Origin: Palsa-883 sp963847615
Lineage (GTDB): Bacteria; Pseudomonadota; Alphaproteobacteria; Acetobacterales; Acetobacteraceae
Reading direction: 5' to 3'
DNA: 64,000 nt
NCBI GenBank assembly: GCA_963847615.1
Contig: CAWKAN010000026.1
Location: 282,031-346,030 of the forward strand
Shown: one piece after another, positions 17,306-26,210 of the stretch
Position numbering within the stretch: the first letter of the stretch is position 1
Layout: each line of letters starts with the position of its first letter
The notes under the pieces: generated by a model
What the model was told of the DNA's origin: nothing
What the model saw: only the letters and a program-made list of their open reading frames with translations
The model's database searches: none
Position numbers and translations under genes: made by a program

Positions 17306-18589
17306 ATGAACGATCTGACATATCTTTCCGGCTTCGGCAACGAGCATGCCACCGAGGCCGTCGCCGCGGCTTTGCCGGTGGGGCAGAATTCGCCGCAGCG
17401 ACCGCCGCTCGGGCTGTATGCCGAGCAGATCTCGGGCACGCCGTTCACCGTGCCGCGGCACGAGGCGCGGCGAAGTTGGCTGTACCGCACGCGCCCCTCG
17501 GCTGATCATCCGCCCTACCAACGGATCGGCAATGGATCATTGTGCGGTGCGCTTGCCGATCCGACGCCGAACCGGATGCGCTGGGACCCGCTCGCGCTGC
17601 CGGACGCGCCGACGGATTTCATCGCCGGCCTGGTGACGCTGCTGGCAGGGGACGAGGCAGCCGCCAGCGCCGGCGTCACGGTGCATCTCTATCGCGCCAA
17701 TCGCGCCATGCAGCGGGTCTTCTGGAACGCCGACGGCGAGCTGCTGATCGTTCCGCAACTCGGGCGACTGGCGCTGGCAACCGAACTCGGCCGGCTGGAG
17801 GTGGCACCGGGCGAGATCGCCGTGGTGCCGCGCGGCATACGCTTCCGCGTTGCCCTGCCGGACGGGGCGGCGCGCGGCTACGTGTGCGAAAACCACGGCG
17901 CCATTCTTCGCCTGCCCGAACTCGGCCCGATCGGCGCCAACGGGCTGGCCAATCCGCGCGACTTCCAGACCCCGGTCGCCTGGTTCGAGGCGCGCGACGA
18001 ACCGACCGAACTGGTGCAGAAATTCATGGGCGCCCTGTGGGCCACCGAGCTGGACCACTCGCCGCTCGACGTGGTCGCCTGGCACGGCACACTGGCGCCG
18101 TACAAATACGACCTGGCCCGCTTCATGGTGATCAACACCGTCAGCTTCGATCATCCGGACCCGTCGATCTTCACCGTGCTGACCTCGCCAACCGACACGC
18201 CGGGCGCCTCCAATGTCGACTTCGCGGTATTCGCGCCGCGCTGGATGGTCGCCGAGCACACGTTCCGCCCACCCTGGTTCCATCGCAACGTGATGACCGA
18301 GTTCATGGGCCTGATCCGCGGCGAATACGACGCCAAGGCCGGTGGTTTCAGCCCGGGCGGGGCCAGCCTGCACGGCTGCATGAGTGCCCACGGACCCGAC
18401 GCGGAAAGCACGCGCCGCGCAACCGCCGCCGAGCTGGCCCCGCACAAGCTCGACAACACCCTCGCCTTCATGTTCGAGACCCGCCAGGTTCTTCGCCCGA
18501 CGCGCTTCGCCCTGGAAACGCCGGAATTGCAACGCGACTACGACGCCTGCTGGCAAGGGCTGGGTAAACACTTCCCCCAGCGCAGCTGA
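17306..18589 (+). CDS. hmgA: Homogentisate 1,2-dioxygenase
   Basis: HmgA opens the homogentisate ring with O2 to maleylacetoacetate in tyrosine and phenylalanine catabolism. The 427-aa length is typical. The start YLSGFGNEHATEA is the family signature. The iron ligands fall in FRPPWFHRNVMTEFMGLI (His and Glu near residues 330-336) and LHGCMSAHGPD (His near 366). The ATG at 17306 follows GGGAGGACGCC. Fumarylacetoacetate hydrolase and maleylacetoacetate isomerase are not adjacent, although a GST-like protein is encoded at 50.6 kb. It is controlled probably by the divergent MarR gene. Confidence 0.97.
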   Translation: MNDLTYLSGFGNEHATEAVAAALPVGQNSPQRPPLGLYAEQISGTPFTVPRHEARRSWLYRTRPSADHPPYQRIGNGSLCGALADPTPNRMRWDPLALPDAPTDFIAGLVTLLAGDEAAASAGVTVHLYRANRAMQRVFWNADGELLIVPQLGRLALATELGRLEVAPGEIAVVPRGIRFRVALPDGAARGYVCENHGAILRLPELGPIGANGLANPRDFQTPVAWFEARDEPTELVQKFMGALWATELDHSPLDVVAWHGTLAPYKYDLARFMVINTVSFDHPDPSIFTVLTSPTDTPGASNVDFAVFAPRWMVAEHTFRPPWFHRNVMTEFMGLIRGEYDAKAGGFSPGGASLHGCMSAHGPDAESTRRATAAELAPHKLDNTLAFMFETRQVLRPTRFALETPELQRDYDACWQGLGKHFPQRS

Positions 18590-18651
18590 CCCGGAACGGC
18601 ATAACCATGGCGTGAGCCAAAGGCGCCCGGGGACCTCGCCCCTGGCTTGGG

Positions 18652-20001
18652 TCAGCGCAGCGCCCCGGCCCTCCCGGTTTCACCCGACGGCCCCGTCGCG
18701 CCGGCGAAGACCGCGGCGACGAAGCTGAACAACACCGACGCGGGGGTCGAGATCAGCACGTTGTCGGTGGCTGCGTGGGCGGCGAAGGCGAGGAAGATCA
18801 GCCGCATGATCTGCCGCTCGGCGTGCGGCAGGCCGCGCGTGCGGCAGGCGGCCCAGGCCACGAAAGCGGCGATCAGCAGGCCGCGGCCGAGTTGTCCGCC
18901 CTCGACCGAAATCCGCAGGTATTCGTTGTGCGCCGCCCAGGTTTGCAGCAGCTCCGCCACCTCGCTGTCGGGCGGGATGATGAAATTGCCGGCGCCGAGG
19001 CCCCAGCCGAGCCAGTAGGATTGGCTGGCGGCCTGCTCGAACGGCGGCCACAGCATGTCGCGGCCGCTCAGGTCGGTCGAGTCGGTGGCGAGGAGGTTGA
19101 ACAGCCTGATGTCGGCCAGCGCGTGGTCCATCAGCGCAAGCAACGGCAGCAACGTCGCCGCGCCGAGCAACAGCAGCCAGCGGCGCCGTGCCGGCATGCA
19201 CGGCGCCGAAACGCAGGCGAAGCTGAGGGCGGTGACCAGCACGCCATAGGCGAGCGGTGCCCGCGCGCCGGTGAGCACGAGGATCACGAAATTGACCGCG
19301 AGCAGCAGCAGGTCACCACGGCCGCCGGCGCGATAGAGGCGGATCAGGCAGGCATAGATCGCCGCCAGGCAGACGCCGGCGAGGAAGGCCGGGTGGCCAA
19401 GCCCGGCCAGTCGCGCGCCCCCGGAATCGACGAACAGCGGCCGCAGCCCGGCGGCATACAGCGCCACGCCGCCCGCCAGGCTGAACAGCGGCGCCCAGCG
19501 CGTGGCGCGGATCATCGTGGCGGCCCAATCGCGCGGCAGGCGGCTGAAGCAGAACGCGAACGGCGCGGCCGATCCGGCCAGCGAGCGCAGGCTGTCGGCG
19601 ACGGTCAGCCCCGGATACAGGCCGTGCCCCACCCCGACGGCGAAGATCGCGGCAAACGCCCAGGCGGGATTGAACGGGTCGGGCCGCGGGCCGTAGCGCA
19701 GGATGCACAGCGCCGCGAGGCCGATCTGTGCGGCCTTCACCACGGCGATCGTCGTCGTGTAGGCGGACGGATCGACCAGGTCGTGCATCGTCATTTCCAG
19801 CGACGTGCCGGCCACCAGCAACCAGGCGACGCAGAAGCCGATCAGGTGCCGGCTGGCGACGACCGCGACGCCGAGCACCGCAGTGACCGCCAGCAGCGGC
19901 CCGAGGGCGCCCGGCACCAATGCCGCCACGGCGAGCACCGTCGCGAAGAACAGGCAGACCAGGGCCATCGCCGGGGACGGCGGGCGCAGCATGCTGAGCA
20001 T
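18652..20001 (-). CDS. O-antigen ligase/polymerase-like membrane protein (Wzy_C family)
   Basis: This 449-aa polytopic membrane protein has about eleven hydrophobic segments. The Wzy_C/WaaL landmark region is present: LTGARAPLAYG near residue 242, a large periplasmic loop with DLSGRDMLWPPFEQA near 308, GWGLGAGNF near 328 and the histidine-bearing HNEYLRISVEGGQLG near 352. Such proteins ligate or polymerise glycans on undecaprenyl diphosphate at the outer face of the inner membrane. No glycosyltransferase or lipopolysaccharide genes are adjacent, so it is an isolated copy. It converges on hmgA with a 62-bp gap. Whether it is a ligase, a polymerase or an O-oligosaccharyltransferase cannot be told. 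Confidence 0.8.
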   Translation of the reverse strand: MLSMLRPPSPAMALVCLFFATVLAVAALVPGALGPLLAVTAVLGVAVVASRHLIGFCVAWLLVAGTSLEMTMHDLVDPSAYTTTIAVVKAAQIGLAALCILRYGPRPDPFNPAWAFAAIFAVGVGHGLYPGLTVADSLRSLAGSAAPFAFCFSRLPRDWAATMIRATRWAPLFSLAGGVALYAAGLRPLFVDSGGARLAGLGHPAFLAGVCLAAIYACLIRLYRAGGRGDLLLLAVNFVILVLTGARAPLAYGVLVTALSFACVSAPCMPARRRWLLLLGAATLLPLLALMDHALADIRLFNLLATDSTDLSGRDMLWPPFEQAASQSYWLGWGLGAGNFIIPPDSEVAELLQTWAAHNEYLRISVEGGQLGRGLLIAAFVAWAACRTRGLPHAERQIMRLIFLAFAAHAATDNVLISTPASVLFSFVAAVFAGATGPSGETGRAGALR

Positions 20002-20375
20002 GCGGCACCCTAGCCGGCAGCAATGAACAATCCGCTAACCCCGCGCCGTTGCCTTGCCGCGTGCCAAGCGGAGCCGGAGTCTGCCGCAAATTCGATCAGA
20101 TTGCCGCCCGCGTGACCCGGATTGGGCAGGCCGGCGCCGGGTGAAGCGCCCCGCCGGGCGAACCATCCGCCGACGCCGGGCCGGTCGCCATCGGAACGCG
20201 CCGCCAGTGCCGGGTCGGCGGCGCCCTTGAAGGTTTGGCATGGTCGTTGCGTAGCGACGTGCCGAGGCGGTTGGACGTGGGGTGCCGGCACAGGTCGGCG
20301 CACCGGGGATGCGTCTGACTGCGACCTCGGCACGGACAATTCCAAGACAGTACCAGGGAAACAGGAAAGACAATC
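20002..20375. other. 374-bp regulatory region upstream of the urea operon
   Basis: This divergent gap lies between the O-antigen-ligase-like gene and urtA. It has no credible gene. It contains the sigma-54 promoter listed at 20234-20250 and about 110 nt of leader before urtA. The upstream 230 bp would be where an enhancer-binding protein such as NtrC binds, but I could not pick out a convincing TGCACC-N5-GGTGCA site by eye. Confidence 0.5.
20234..20250 (+). promoter_or_regulatory. Sigma-54 (RpoN) promoter of the urt-ure operon
   Basis: TTTGGCATGGTCGTTGC fits the RpoN consensus TGGCAC-N5-TTGC: GG at 20237-20238 and GC at 20249-20250 are separated by exactly 10 bases. The predicted transcript would start near 20262, about 115 nt before the urtA ATG. 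RpoN/NtrC control of urea transport under nitrogen limitation is common in proteobacteria, which fits the context. Confidence 0.75.
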
Positions 20376-21726
20376 ATGGCACCTGGCGATACCACGATCA
20401 CCCGTCGCGGCCTGGGCGGCCTCGGCGCCGCCGCGCTCACGCTGGCCGCCATGGGCGCGGCCAGGCAAGCGATCACGCCGGCCGCGGCACAGACCGCGCC
20501 GGCGGGCGGCACCATCAAGGTCGGCATCCTGCACTCGCTGTCCGGCACCATGGCGATCAGCGAGACGACGTTGAAGGACGTCATGCTGATGCTGATCGCC
20601 GATCAGAACAAGAAAGGCGGGCTGCTGGGCAAGCAGCTCGAACCCGTGGTGGTCGATCCGGCGTCGAACTGGCCACTGTTCGCCGAGAAGGCGCGGCAGT
20701 TGCTGTCGGTTGACAAATGCGACGCGGTGTTCGGCTGCTGGACCTCGGTGTCGCGCAAGTCGGTGCTGCCGGTGTTCGAGGAGCTGAACGGCCTGCTGTT
20801 CTACCCGGTCCAGTACCGAGGGCCAGGAATGCAGCCGCAACGTGTTCTACACCGGCGCGGCGCCGAACCAGCAGGCGATCCCGGCGGTCGACTACCTGAT
20901 GAGCGAGGAGAAGGTCACCCGCTGGGTGCTGGCCGGCACCGATTACGTCTATCCGCGCACCACCAACCAGATCCTCGAGGCCTACCTGAAGCTCAAGGGC
21001 GTCAAGCCGGCCGACATCATGATCAACTACACGCCGTTCGGCCAGTCGGACTGGCAGAACATCGTGGCCTCGATCAAGAAGTTCGGCTCGGCCGGCAAGA
21101 AGACCGCCGTGGTCTCGACCATCAACGGCGACGCCAACGTGCCGTTCTACAAGGAGCTGGGTAACCAGGGGATCAAGGCGACCGACATCCCGGTGATGGC
21201 GTTCAGCGTCGGCGAGGAAGAGCTGGCCGGCATGGACACCAAGCCGCTGGTCGGCCACATGGCCGCGTGGAACTATTTCGAAAGCGTCAACACGCCGGAG
21301 AACAAGGCGTTCATCGATGCCTGGCACGGCTTCATCAAGAACCCGAAGCGCACCACCAACGATCCGATGGAGGCGCACTACATCGGCTTCAACATGTGGG
21401 TGAAGGGCGTCGAGAAGGCGGGCACCACCGAGCACAACGCGGTGATCGACGCGATGATCGGCGTCGCGGTCCCCAACCTCTCCGGCGGCTACTCGGCGAT
21501 GATGCCCAACCACCACATCACCAAGCCGGTGCTGATGGGCGAGATCCAGGCCGACGGGATGTTCAACATCGTCTCGCAGACCCCGGGCCTGGTGGTGGCG
21601 CAGGAGTGGTCGCCGTATCTCGCCGACACCAAGGAGCTGATCGGCGACTGGCGCGAGCCGCTGCATTGCGGCGCCTACAACGTGAAGACCCATACCTGCG
21701 GCGCCGGCGGCGGCAAGAAGGCCTGA
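20376..21726 (+). pseudogene. urtA: Urea ABC transporter substrate-binding protein UrtA, one frameshift
   Basis: UrtA is the periplasmic urea receptor. The N-terminus has a twin-arginine-like signal (TITRRGLGGLG, then AAAQTAPAGG). It is followed by IKVGILHSLSGTMAISET near residue 48, WTSVSRKSVLPVFEE near 122 and LFYPVQYEGQECSRNVFYTG near 140. The last block is interrupted: one extra C at 20816-20817 shifts the frame, and the corrected gene reads through to 21726 (449 aa, normal for UrtA). C-terminal landmarks DPMEAHYIGFNMWV and GAYNVKTHTCG are intact. It is the first gene of urtABCDE behind the sigma-54 promoter. Since the rest of the operon is intact, a sequencing error is more likely than true loss, but that is inference. 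Confidence 0.93.
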
Positions 21727-21780
21727 CGCCGGTCCGCTCGCGCGGCGGGGATAGGCCGGCGCATCCTGCCCATCCCCGCC

Positions 21781-21856
21781 GTTGCAGGCCGGTTCGTCGC
21801 GGGCCGGTTCGTTGCGGGCCGGTTCGTTGCAGGCCGGTTCGTTGCGGGCCCGGTTG
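21781..21856. repeat. Five tandem 15-bp repeats between urtA and urtB
   Basis: Units of GTTGCGGGCCGGTTC and near-identical variants repeat five times, just upstream of the urtB ribosome binding site. The last unit is one base longer. In one frame they would encode an AGSLR-type repeat, but the real urtB start lies downstream. Confidence 0.8.
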
Positions 21857-21904
21857 TTGCCGGCCCGCACCTCGCTGGTCCGCCCGTCGCAGGAAGGAAG
21901 CTGG

Positions 21905-23500
21905 ATGCGCCGTCTCTCGCGCCTGCTGCTGATCGCCCTCCTGGCCCTGGCGCCAGCCGCCGGCCACGCCGACCCGGCCGACGCGGCGTTCGGCGATCTT
22001 GCCTCGACGAATTACGACACCATTCGCCACGGCGTCGACCTGCTGGCCTTCTCCGGCCATCCGCGGGCGCTGGCGATCCTGTCCGCGATGCAGGCCGGGC
22101 AGCTCTATGCGCGCAGCAGCGACCATGCGCTGTTCATCAAGACCGACGCGGGCGGTTTCCTCGACGCGGTCACCGGCAAGCCGGCGCCCGACGTGATGGC
22201 CAGCGGGTTGAAGCAGGTGCGCATGAACAACCCGGTGCGCGGCGAGATCGATGCCGCGCTGGGCAGCCTGCGCCTGTTGTCGGCGGATCCGGCGGCACGC
22301 CTGACCGCGGCCGAGGCGGTGTTTCACTCGCATGACCCGGCGGCGCTGCCGACGCTCGACCAGGCGCTGGCCCGGGAGACCGATCCGGCGGTGAAACAGC
22401 GCCTGGAGCAGGCGCACGCCGCCGCGCTGCTGTTCTCCACCGCGGCGACGGCGCCGGCCCGGCTGGCGGCGGTCGCCGTGATCCGCGCGCGCGGTGACCT
22501 GGACAGCCGGGCGCTGCTCGAGCCGCTGACCGGCCAGCCGCCGGCCGTCGCCGCGGCGGCGCGTGCCGCGGTGGTGGCGATCGACCGGGTGCTGGAACTC
22601 TGGTCGGTCGCGCAGAGCGTCTATTACGGTTTGAGCCTGGGTTCGGTGCTGCTGCTCGCCGCCGCCGGCCTCGCCATCACCTTCGGCGTGATGGGCGTCA
22701 TCAACATGGCGCATGGCGAGATGGTGATGATCGGGGCCTACGTCACCTTCGTGGTGCAGCAGGTGATCCGCACCGCGGCGCCCGGGCTGTTCGGCGCCAG
22801 CCTGCTGATCGCGGTGCCGCTGGCGTTCATCGTCGCCGGCGCCTTGGGCATCATCATCGAGCGCACGCTGATCCGCTGGCTGTACGGCCGGCCGCTGGAA
22901 ACGCTGCTGGCGACCTGGGGTCTGTCGCTGGTGCTGCAGCAGGCGGTGCGGTCGATCTTCGGCGCCAACAACCGCGATGTCGGCACGCCGGGCTGGATGA
23001 GCGGGGCGACCCAGCTTGGCGGACTGACCATCACGTTCAACCGCCTCTACATCATCGTGTTCGCCGTCATGGTGCTGGCGGCGCTGATGGCGGCGCTGCG
23101 CTACACGTCGCTGGGCCTGTCGATGCGCGCGGTGACGCAGAACCGGTTGATGGCCGCGGCGATGGGCATTCGCACGCCGTGGATCGACGCGCTGACCTTC
23201 GGGCTGGGGTCCGGCGTCGCCGGGATGGCCGGCGTCGCGCTAAGCCAGATCGACAACGTCTCGCCCAATCTCGGCCAGGGCTACATCATCGACAGTTTCA
23301 TGGTCGTGGTGTTCGGCGGCGTCGGCAATCTGTGGGGCACCGTGGTCGGCGCGCTGACGTTGGGCATCGTCAACAAGTTCCTGGAACCCGTCGCCGGCGC
23401 GGTGCTGGGCAAGATCTTCGTCCTGGTGCTGCTGATCCTGTTCATCCAGCGCCGCCCGCGCGGCATGTTCCCGCTCAAGGGACGGGCGGCGGAGGCATGA
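21905..23500 (+). CDS. urtB: Urea ABC transporter permease UrtB
   Basis: This LivH-type inner-membrane permease of the urea importer is 531 aa. As usual for UrtB it has a cleavable signal (MRRLSRLLLIALLALAPAAGHA), then a roughly 200-residue extracytoplasmic domain rich in Ala and Asp, then the membrane domain from about residue 230. Permease landmarks are GLAITFGVMGVINMAHGEMV near 257, ATWGLSLVLQQAVRSIFGANN near 338 and FGGVGNLWGTVVGALTLG near 470. The ATG at 21905 follows AGGAAGGAAGCTGG and begins the signal peptide; an open frame extends upstream through the tandem repeats but is not plausible coding. It overlaps urtC by 4 bp (ATGA). Confidence 0.96.
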   Translation: MRRLSRLLLIALLALAPAAGHADPADAAFGDLASTNYDTIRHGVDLLAFSGHPRALAILSAMQAGQLYARSSDHALFIKTDAGGFLDAVTGKPAPDVMASGLKQVRMNNPVRGEIDAALGSLRLLSADPAARLTAAEAVFHSHDPAALPTLDQALARETDPAVKQRLEQAHAAALLFSTAATAPARLAAVAVIRARGDLDSRALLEPLTGQPPAVAAAARAAVVAIDRVLELWSVAQSVYYGLSLGSVLLLAAAGLAITFGVMGVINMAHGEMVMIGAYVTFVVQQVIRTAAPGLFGASLLIAVPLAFIVAGALGIIIERTLIRWLYGRPLETLLATWGLSLVLQQAVRSIFGANNRDVGTPGWMSGATQLGGLTITFNRLYIIVFAVMVLAALMAALRYTSLGLSMRAVTQNRLMAAAMGIRTPWIDALTFGLGSGVAGMAGVALSQIDNVSPNLGQGYIIDSFMVVVFGGVGNLWGTVVGALTLGIVNKFLEPVAGAVLGKIFVLVLLILFIQRRPRGMFPLKGRAAEA

Positions 23501-24639
23501 CCAGGCTCTCGGCGAGCACCACCCTCGTCCTGGTCATGGGCGGGGCGATCCTGCTTGCCGCGCTCAATCTCGGGGTCGCGCCGAGCTCGCAGGCGCATGT
23601 CTCGACGTATGTGATCTCGTTGGCCGGCAAATATCTCTGCTATGCCATGCTGGCGCTGGCGGTCGACCTGGTTTGGGGGTTCGCCGGCATCCTGACGCTG
23701 GGCCACGCCGCGTTCTTCGCGCTCGGCGGCTACGCCATGGGCATGTACCTGATGCGCCAGATCGGCGCGCGCGGCGTCTATGCCAATCCGATCCTGCCCG
23801 ACTTCATGGTGTTCCTCGGCTGGGACCATCTGCCCTGGTACTGGCACGGTTTCGACTGGTTCGGCTTCGCCGCGCTGATGGTGCTGCTGGTGCCCGGCGT
23901 CCTGGCGCTGGTGTTCGGCTGGCTGGCGTTCCGCTCGCGCGTCACCGGCGTCTACCTGTCGATCATCACCCAGGCGCTGACCTATGCGCTGCTGCTGGCA
24001 TTCTTCCGCAACGACATGGGCTTCGGCGGCAACAACGGGATGACCGACTTCAAGGACATCCTGGGCTTCCCGGTGCAGTCCGGGCGCACGCGGTGCGCGC
24101 TGCTGGTGGTCACCGCGGCGCTGCTGTGCGGGCAATTCCTGGTGGCGCGCTACCTGGTCACCTCGCGCTTCGGCAAGGTGCTGATCGCGGTGCGCGATGC
24201 CGAATCGCGCACCCGCTTCCTCGGCTACCGCCCGGAGACCTACAAGCTGGCGGTGTGGGTGGTCTCCGCGGTGATGGCGGGCATCGGCGGCGCGCTGTAC
24301 GTGCCGCAGGTCGGCATCATCAACCCGTCGGAGTTCGCGCCGGGCAACTCGATCGAGGCGGTGATCTGGGTCGCGGTCGGCGGCCGCGGCACATTGACCG
24401 GGGCGGTCCTGGGCGCGGTGCTGGTCAACCTGGGCAAGACCTGGTTCACCTCGGCGCTGCCGGAATTCTGGCTCTACGCGCTCGGTGCGATGTTCATCTT
24501 CGTCACCCTGCTGTTGCCGCGCGGGCTGATGGGCCTGCTGGCGCGCCGGCGCGGCGCGACCGGCGTCGACCCGGTCATCGCCGCGCAGGAGGCGGCGATG
24601 GCGCACGAGGCGGCGGTGGCGCGGGAGGCGATCGAATGA
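23497..24639 (+). CDS. urtC: Urea ABC transporter permease UrtC
   Basis: This LivM-type second permease subunit is 380 aa with about ten membrane segments. Landmarks are LAVDLVWGFAGILTLGHAAFFALGG-type sequence near residue 52, ITQALTYALLLAFFRNDMGFGGNNG near 155, and AVRDAESRTRFLGY near 230, the cytoplasmic coupling loop that contacts the ATPases. The C-terminus, after LLLPRGLMGLL, is a short charged tail. Start and stop overlap with urtB and urtD by 4 bp each (ATGA), indicating translational coupling in one operon. Confidence 0.96.
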   Translation: MTRLSASTTLVLVMGGAILLAALNLGVAPSSQAHVSTYVISLAGKYLCYAMLALAVDLVWGFAGILTLGHAAFFALGGYAMGMYLMRQIGARGVYANPILPDFMVFLGWDHLPWYWHGFDWFGFAALMVLLVPGVLALVFGWLAFRSRVTGVYLSIITQALTYALLLAFFRNDMGFGGNNGMTDFKDILGFPVQSGRTRCALLVVTAALLCGQFLVARYLVTSRFGKVLIAVRDAESRTRFLGYRPETYKLAVWVVSAVMAGIGGALYVPQVGIINPSEFAPGNSIEAVIWVAVGGRGTLTGAVLGAVLVNLGKTWFTSALPEFWLYALGAMFIFVTLLLPRGLMGLLARRRGATGVDPVIAAQEAAMAHEAAVAREAIE

Positions 24640-25397
24640 GCGGCGCCATGGTGGAGAGCGGCGACACGCTGCTGTATCTGGATGGCGTGACGGTGAGCTT
24701 CGACGGGTTCCGCGCGCTGAACGCGCTGTCGCTGGTGCTGGAAGCCGGCGAGATGCGCGCGGTGATCGGCCCGAACGGCGCCGGCAAGACGACGATGATG
24801 GACGTCATCACCGGCAAGACGCGGCCCGACGAGGGCAGGGTGGTGTTCGGCAAGGACGCCGACCTGACGCGCCTGGACGAACCGGCGATCGCCGCGCTTG
24901 GCATCGGGCGCAAATTCCAGAAGCCGACCGTGTTCGAGCCGCACACGGTGTGGGACAACCTGCTGCTGTCGCTGGCCGCGGATCGCCGCCCGTACTTCAC
25001 GCTGTGGGCGCGCGAGACCGCCTCGGAGAAACGGCGGATCGAGGAAATCCTTGAAACCACCCGGCTGACCGAGCAGCGCCAGCGGCCGGCCGCCGCACTG
25101 TCGCACGGGCAGAAGCAGTGGCTGGAGATCGGCATGCTGCTGGCGCAGGAGCCGCAACTGCTGCTGGTGGACGAGCCGGTGGCCGGCATGACCGATGCCG
25201 AGACCGAACAGACCGCCGCGTTGCTGCGCGAGATCAACAAGACGCGCAGCGTCGTGGTGGTGGAGCACGACATGGCCTTCGTGCGGGCGCTCGGCGTGAA
25301 GGTGACGGTGCTGCACGAGGGCGCGGTGCTGTCCGAGGGGACGATCGATCACGTCAGCGAGGACCCGCGCGTGATCGAAGTGTATCTGGGGCGATGA
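24636..25397 (+). CDS. urtD: Urea ABC transporter ATP-binding protein UrtD
   Basis: This LivG-type ATPase subunit is 253 aa. Walker A is GPNGAGKTT near residue 45, the Q-loop lies in RKFQKPTVF near 92, the signature is LSHGQKQWLEIGMLLA near 152 (LSHGQ in place of LSGGQ, as is normal for UrtD), Walker B is LLLVDEPVAGM near 174, and the switch His is in VEHDM near 207. It overlaps urtC by 4 bp. The following urtE is separated by 117 bp that hold a palindromic repeat, unlike the coupled upstream junctions. Confidence 0.97.
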   Translation: MSGAMVESGDTLLYLDGVTVSFDGFRALNALSLVLEAGEMRAVIGPNGAGKTTMMDVITGKTRPDEGRVVFGKDADLTRLDEPAIAALGIGRKFQKPTVFEPHTVWDNLLLSLAADRRPYFTLWARETASEKRRIEEILETTRLTEQRQRPAAALSHGQKQWLEIGMLLAQEPQLLLVDEPVAGMTDAETEQTAALLREINKTRSVVVVEHDMAFVRALGVKVTVLHEGAVLSEGTIDHVSEDPRVIEVYLGR

Positions 25398-25406
25398 TGC
25401 GCACTC

Positions 25407-25496
25407 CCGTCATGGCCGGCGAAGGCCGGCCATCCACGATTTGCCTCCGCGGCGCAAACGAAGTCGTGGCTGGCCGACCTTCGCCGGCCATGACGG
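25407..25496. repeat. 90-bp palindromic repeat between urtD and urtE
   Basis: The arms CCGTCATGGCCGGCGAAGG (from 25407) and CCTTCGCCGGCCATGACGG (to 25496) are perfect complements, with GGCCATCCACGA/TCGTGGCTGGCC partly paired inside. There is no T-tract, so it is a REP-type hairpin rather than a terminator. It may stabilise or process the urt mRNA and lower urtE expression. Confidence 0.85.
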
Positions 25497-25514
25497 AACA
25501 AGGACCCTCGGCTG

Positions 25515-26210
25515 ATGCTGGAAGTTGATCACGTCGATCTGCATTACGGCGCGGCGATCGCGCTGCGCCAGGTCTCGCTCACCGCGCGGGTCGGCGCGGT
25601 GACCTGCCTGCTGGGGCGCAACGGGGTCGGCAAGACCTCGTTGCTGCGCGCGATCGTCGGCGCGCATCCGATCACCCGCGGGACAATCCGCTGGGAAGGC
25701 GCCGACATCACCAAACTGCCGACCTACGAGCGGGCGCGGCGCGGCATCGCCTGGGTGCCGCAGGGGCGCGACATTTTTCCCCTGTTGACCGTGCGGGAGA
25801 ATCTGGAGACCGGGTTTGCCGTGTTGCCGCGCGGCCGGCGCAAAGTGCCGGACGAGATTTTCGCGCTGTTCCCGGTGCTGCAGACCATGCTGCGCCGGCG
25901 CGGCGGCGACCTGTCGGGCGGCCAGCAGCAGCAGCTGGCGATCGGGCGCGCGCTGGTGACCCGGCCGCGCCTGCTGGTGCTGGACGAGCCGACCGAGGGG
26001 ATCCAGCCCAGCATCATCAAGGATATCGGCCGGGTGATCGCACTGTTGCGGTCGCGCGGCGACATGGCCATCCTGCTGGTCGAACAGTATTTCGACTTTG
26101 CCAAGGAACTGGCGCAGACGATCGCGGTGATGGACCGCGGCGACATCGTGCTGTCCGGGCGGCAGGAGGAGCTTGACGAAGCGGATGTACGACGCCGCCT
26201 GTCCGTCTGA
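25515..26210 (+). CDS. urtE: Urea ABC transporter ATP-binding protein UrtE
   Basis: This LivF-type ATPase subunit is 231 aa. Walker A is GRNGVGKTS near residue 35, the Q-loop WVPQGRDIFPLLTV near 78, the signature DLSGGQQQQLAIGRAL near 135, Walker B LLVLDEPTEGIQ near 155, and the D-loop/switch VEQYFDFA near 192 (Gln at the usual switch-His position, as in other UrtE/LivF proteins). The ATG at 25515 is the first after the hairpin repeat. The 3' end overlaps the ureD start region, so uptake and hydrolysis genes form one transcription unit. Confidence 0.96.
   Translation: MLEVDHVDLHYGAAIALRQVSLTARVGAVTCLLGRNGVGKTSLLRAIVGAHPITRGTIRWEGADITKLPTYERARRGIAWVPQGRDIFPLLTVRENLETGFAVLPRGRRKVPDEIFALFPVLQTMLRRRGGDLSGGQQQQLAIGRALVTRPRLLVLDEPTEGIQPSIIKDIGRVIALLRSRGDMAILLVEQYFDFAKELAQTIAVMDRGDIVLSGRQEELDEADVRRRLSV

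Noticed and set aside
21782..21904. N-terminal extension of UrtB through the 15-bp repeats
   Set aside because: It would place an AGSLR repeat in front of a clean signal peptide; the ATG at 21905 has a proper ribosome binding site.
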